Source: Oecophyllibacter saccharovorans (GTDB lineage: Bacteria > Pseudomonadota > Alphaproteobacteria > Acetobacterales > Acetobacteraceae). From it: a DNA stretch of 64,000 bases. Positions 63,495 through 64,000 of this stretch are shown one piece after another. Positions within the stretch are counted from its first letter, which is position 1. Each line of letters opens with the position of its first letter. The stretch lies in contig NZ_CP038143.1 of NCBI RefSeq assembly GCF_006542375.1, positions 992,001-1,056,000 of the forward strand. Direction: 5' to 3'. The notes under the pieces are model-generated. The model saw only the letters and a program-made list of their open reading frames with translations, did not search any database and was not told where the DNA came from. The translations under genes were made by a program, and so were the position numbers.

Positions 63495-63527
63495 AAAGGC
63501 GACGGGTAGGTTTCCCGTCGCCTTTTT
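63495..63527. terminator. Intrinsic terminator between DUF2188 and tyrS
   Basis: AAAGGCGACGGG (63495-63506) pairs with CCCGTCGCCTTT (63514-63525), a 12-bp perfect stem with a 7-base loop, ending in a run of five T (63523-63527). It terminates the plus-strand gene and also lies 34 bases after the minus-strand tyrS stop, so it may act in both directions. Confidence 0.9.
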
Positions 63528-63560
63528 GCTGTTTTGCTGCTGTTTGGCAGGGTGGGAAAG

Positions 63561-64000
63561 TCAGTCCGAGGCGAGACGAACGAGAAGATGTTTCTTGCGG
63601 CCCGATGAAAGTTTCAGAAGGCCGTCCTGAAAGTCGGAAGACGTGATGAGCTGGTTTTCATCGCTCACGGGCCGGTCAGCGAGACGTGCGCCCCCGCCAC
63701 GGATCAGCCGGCGTGCTTCCCCGCCGGAAGAGGCCAGCCCTGCTTCCTGAAAGAGCTTGAAGGCCGGCAGCCCTGACGCGAACAGGGAAGCAGGCAGGGA
63801 TTTTTCAGGCAGCGCCTCTCCCATTCCGCCGCCGCTGAAAACCTTGCCGGCTGTCCGAGCTGCTTCTTCAGCTGCTTCGCGCCCATGGCAGATGGCGGTG
63901 GCCTCGGTTGCGAGGATTTTTTTGGCCTCGTTGATGGCAGCGCCTTCGAGCGCGCCCAGGCGCGCGCATTCCTCGACCGGCAGATCAGTGAACATTTTCA
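63561..64000 (-). CDS. tyrS: Tyrosyl-tRNA synthetase, C-terminal part (runs off the window)
   Basis: The 3' end of tyrS; the frame continues past 64000, so its start is not seen. The visible 146 residues carry the end of the anticodon-binding helical domain (MFTDLPVEECARLGALEGAA, AKKILATEATAICHGREAAE) and the C-terminal S4 RNA-binding domain (LASSGGEARRLIRGGGARLA, then KLSSGRKKHLLV). TyrS charges tRNA-Tyr. The HIGH and KMSKS motifs lie outside the window. Confidence 0.9.
   Translation of the reverse strand, partial: KMFTDLPVEECARLGALEGAAINEAKKILATEATAICHGREAAEEAARTAGKVFSGGGMGEALPEKSLPASLFASGLPAFKLFQEAGLASSGGEARRLIRGGGARLADRPVSDENQLITSSDFQDGLLKLSSGRKKHLLVRLASD

Overview
The window reads as a chromosomal segment of a GC-rich alphaproteobacterium, most likely an acetic acid bacterium (Acetobacteraceae). 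The basis is gene content and gene style: an opgGH glucan pair with a Tat-exported OpgG, a compact bio operon, an IalB-like protein, a type I secretion operon fused to glycosyltransferase genes, and AnsP, RND-efflux and TonB genes in tightly overlapping operons. Genus cannot be fixed from the sequence alone. No rRNA, tRNA, CRISPR array, phage or complete insertion sequence was recognised.

Layout. 0.6-5.2 kb: mostly housekeeping genes (metallo-beta-lactamase-fold hydrolase, DUF192, sugar epimerase, DUF3147, YjdM, LysE, Ohr) with a clear bidirectional terminator at 4705-4741. 5.4-9.1 kb (minus): opgG-opgH for periplasmic glucans. 9.4-14.4 kb (minus): biotin operon bioA-bioF-esterase-bioC-bioD, every junction overlapping. 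14.5-38.5 kb: a large surface/secretion/glycosylation region. It holds a predicted lipoprotein; a 2065-residue autotransporter whose passenger is built from a 1083-bp unit repeated about 3.7 times; an IalB protein; a co-translated operon of type I secretion ATPase, HlyD adaptor, SEL1-repeat protein and a two-domain glycosyltransferase; an unrecognised 345-residue protein; a GT4 glycosyltransferase; a small duplicated-domain protein; and an opposite-strand tandem GT2 glycosyltransferase. 38.9-42.8 kb: pstC-pstA-pstB-phoU, without pstS. 42.9-44.3 kb: AnsP-type permease. 44.6-51.9 kb: TetR regulator divergent from a three-gene RND efflux pump, with a 20-bp palindrome lying over the predicted pump promoter. 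52.1-57.2 kb: an exported small protein, then (minus) a TPP riboswitch controlling a TonB-dependent receptor, a kinase-fold phosphotransferase and a PnuC-family transporter, which together look like a thiamine uptake and trapping operon. 57.5-59.9 kb: rpe and a heparinase II/III-like gene. 60.1-63.1 kb: a Tat-exported NrtA/SsuA-type ABC importer. 63.3-64.0 kb: a DUF2188 protein and the 3' part of tyrS, which runs off the end.

The parts most worth attention are in 15.6-38.5 kb. The autotransporter repeat units show an A-B-A-B variant pattern, which suggests recent duplication of a two-unit block. The secretion operon carries its own glycosyltransferase and a SEL1 gene with an apparent 1-base frameshift; restoring the frame gives an exact ATGA overlap with the next gene. 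My working view is a coupled system for making, modifying and exporting a surface protein, but the secreted substrate is not visible here. The riboswitch operon at 52.6-57.2 kb and the TetR operator at 45.5 kb are the best-supported regulatory observations.
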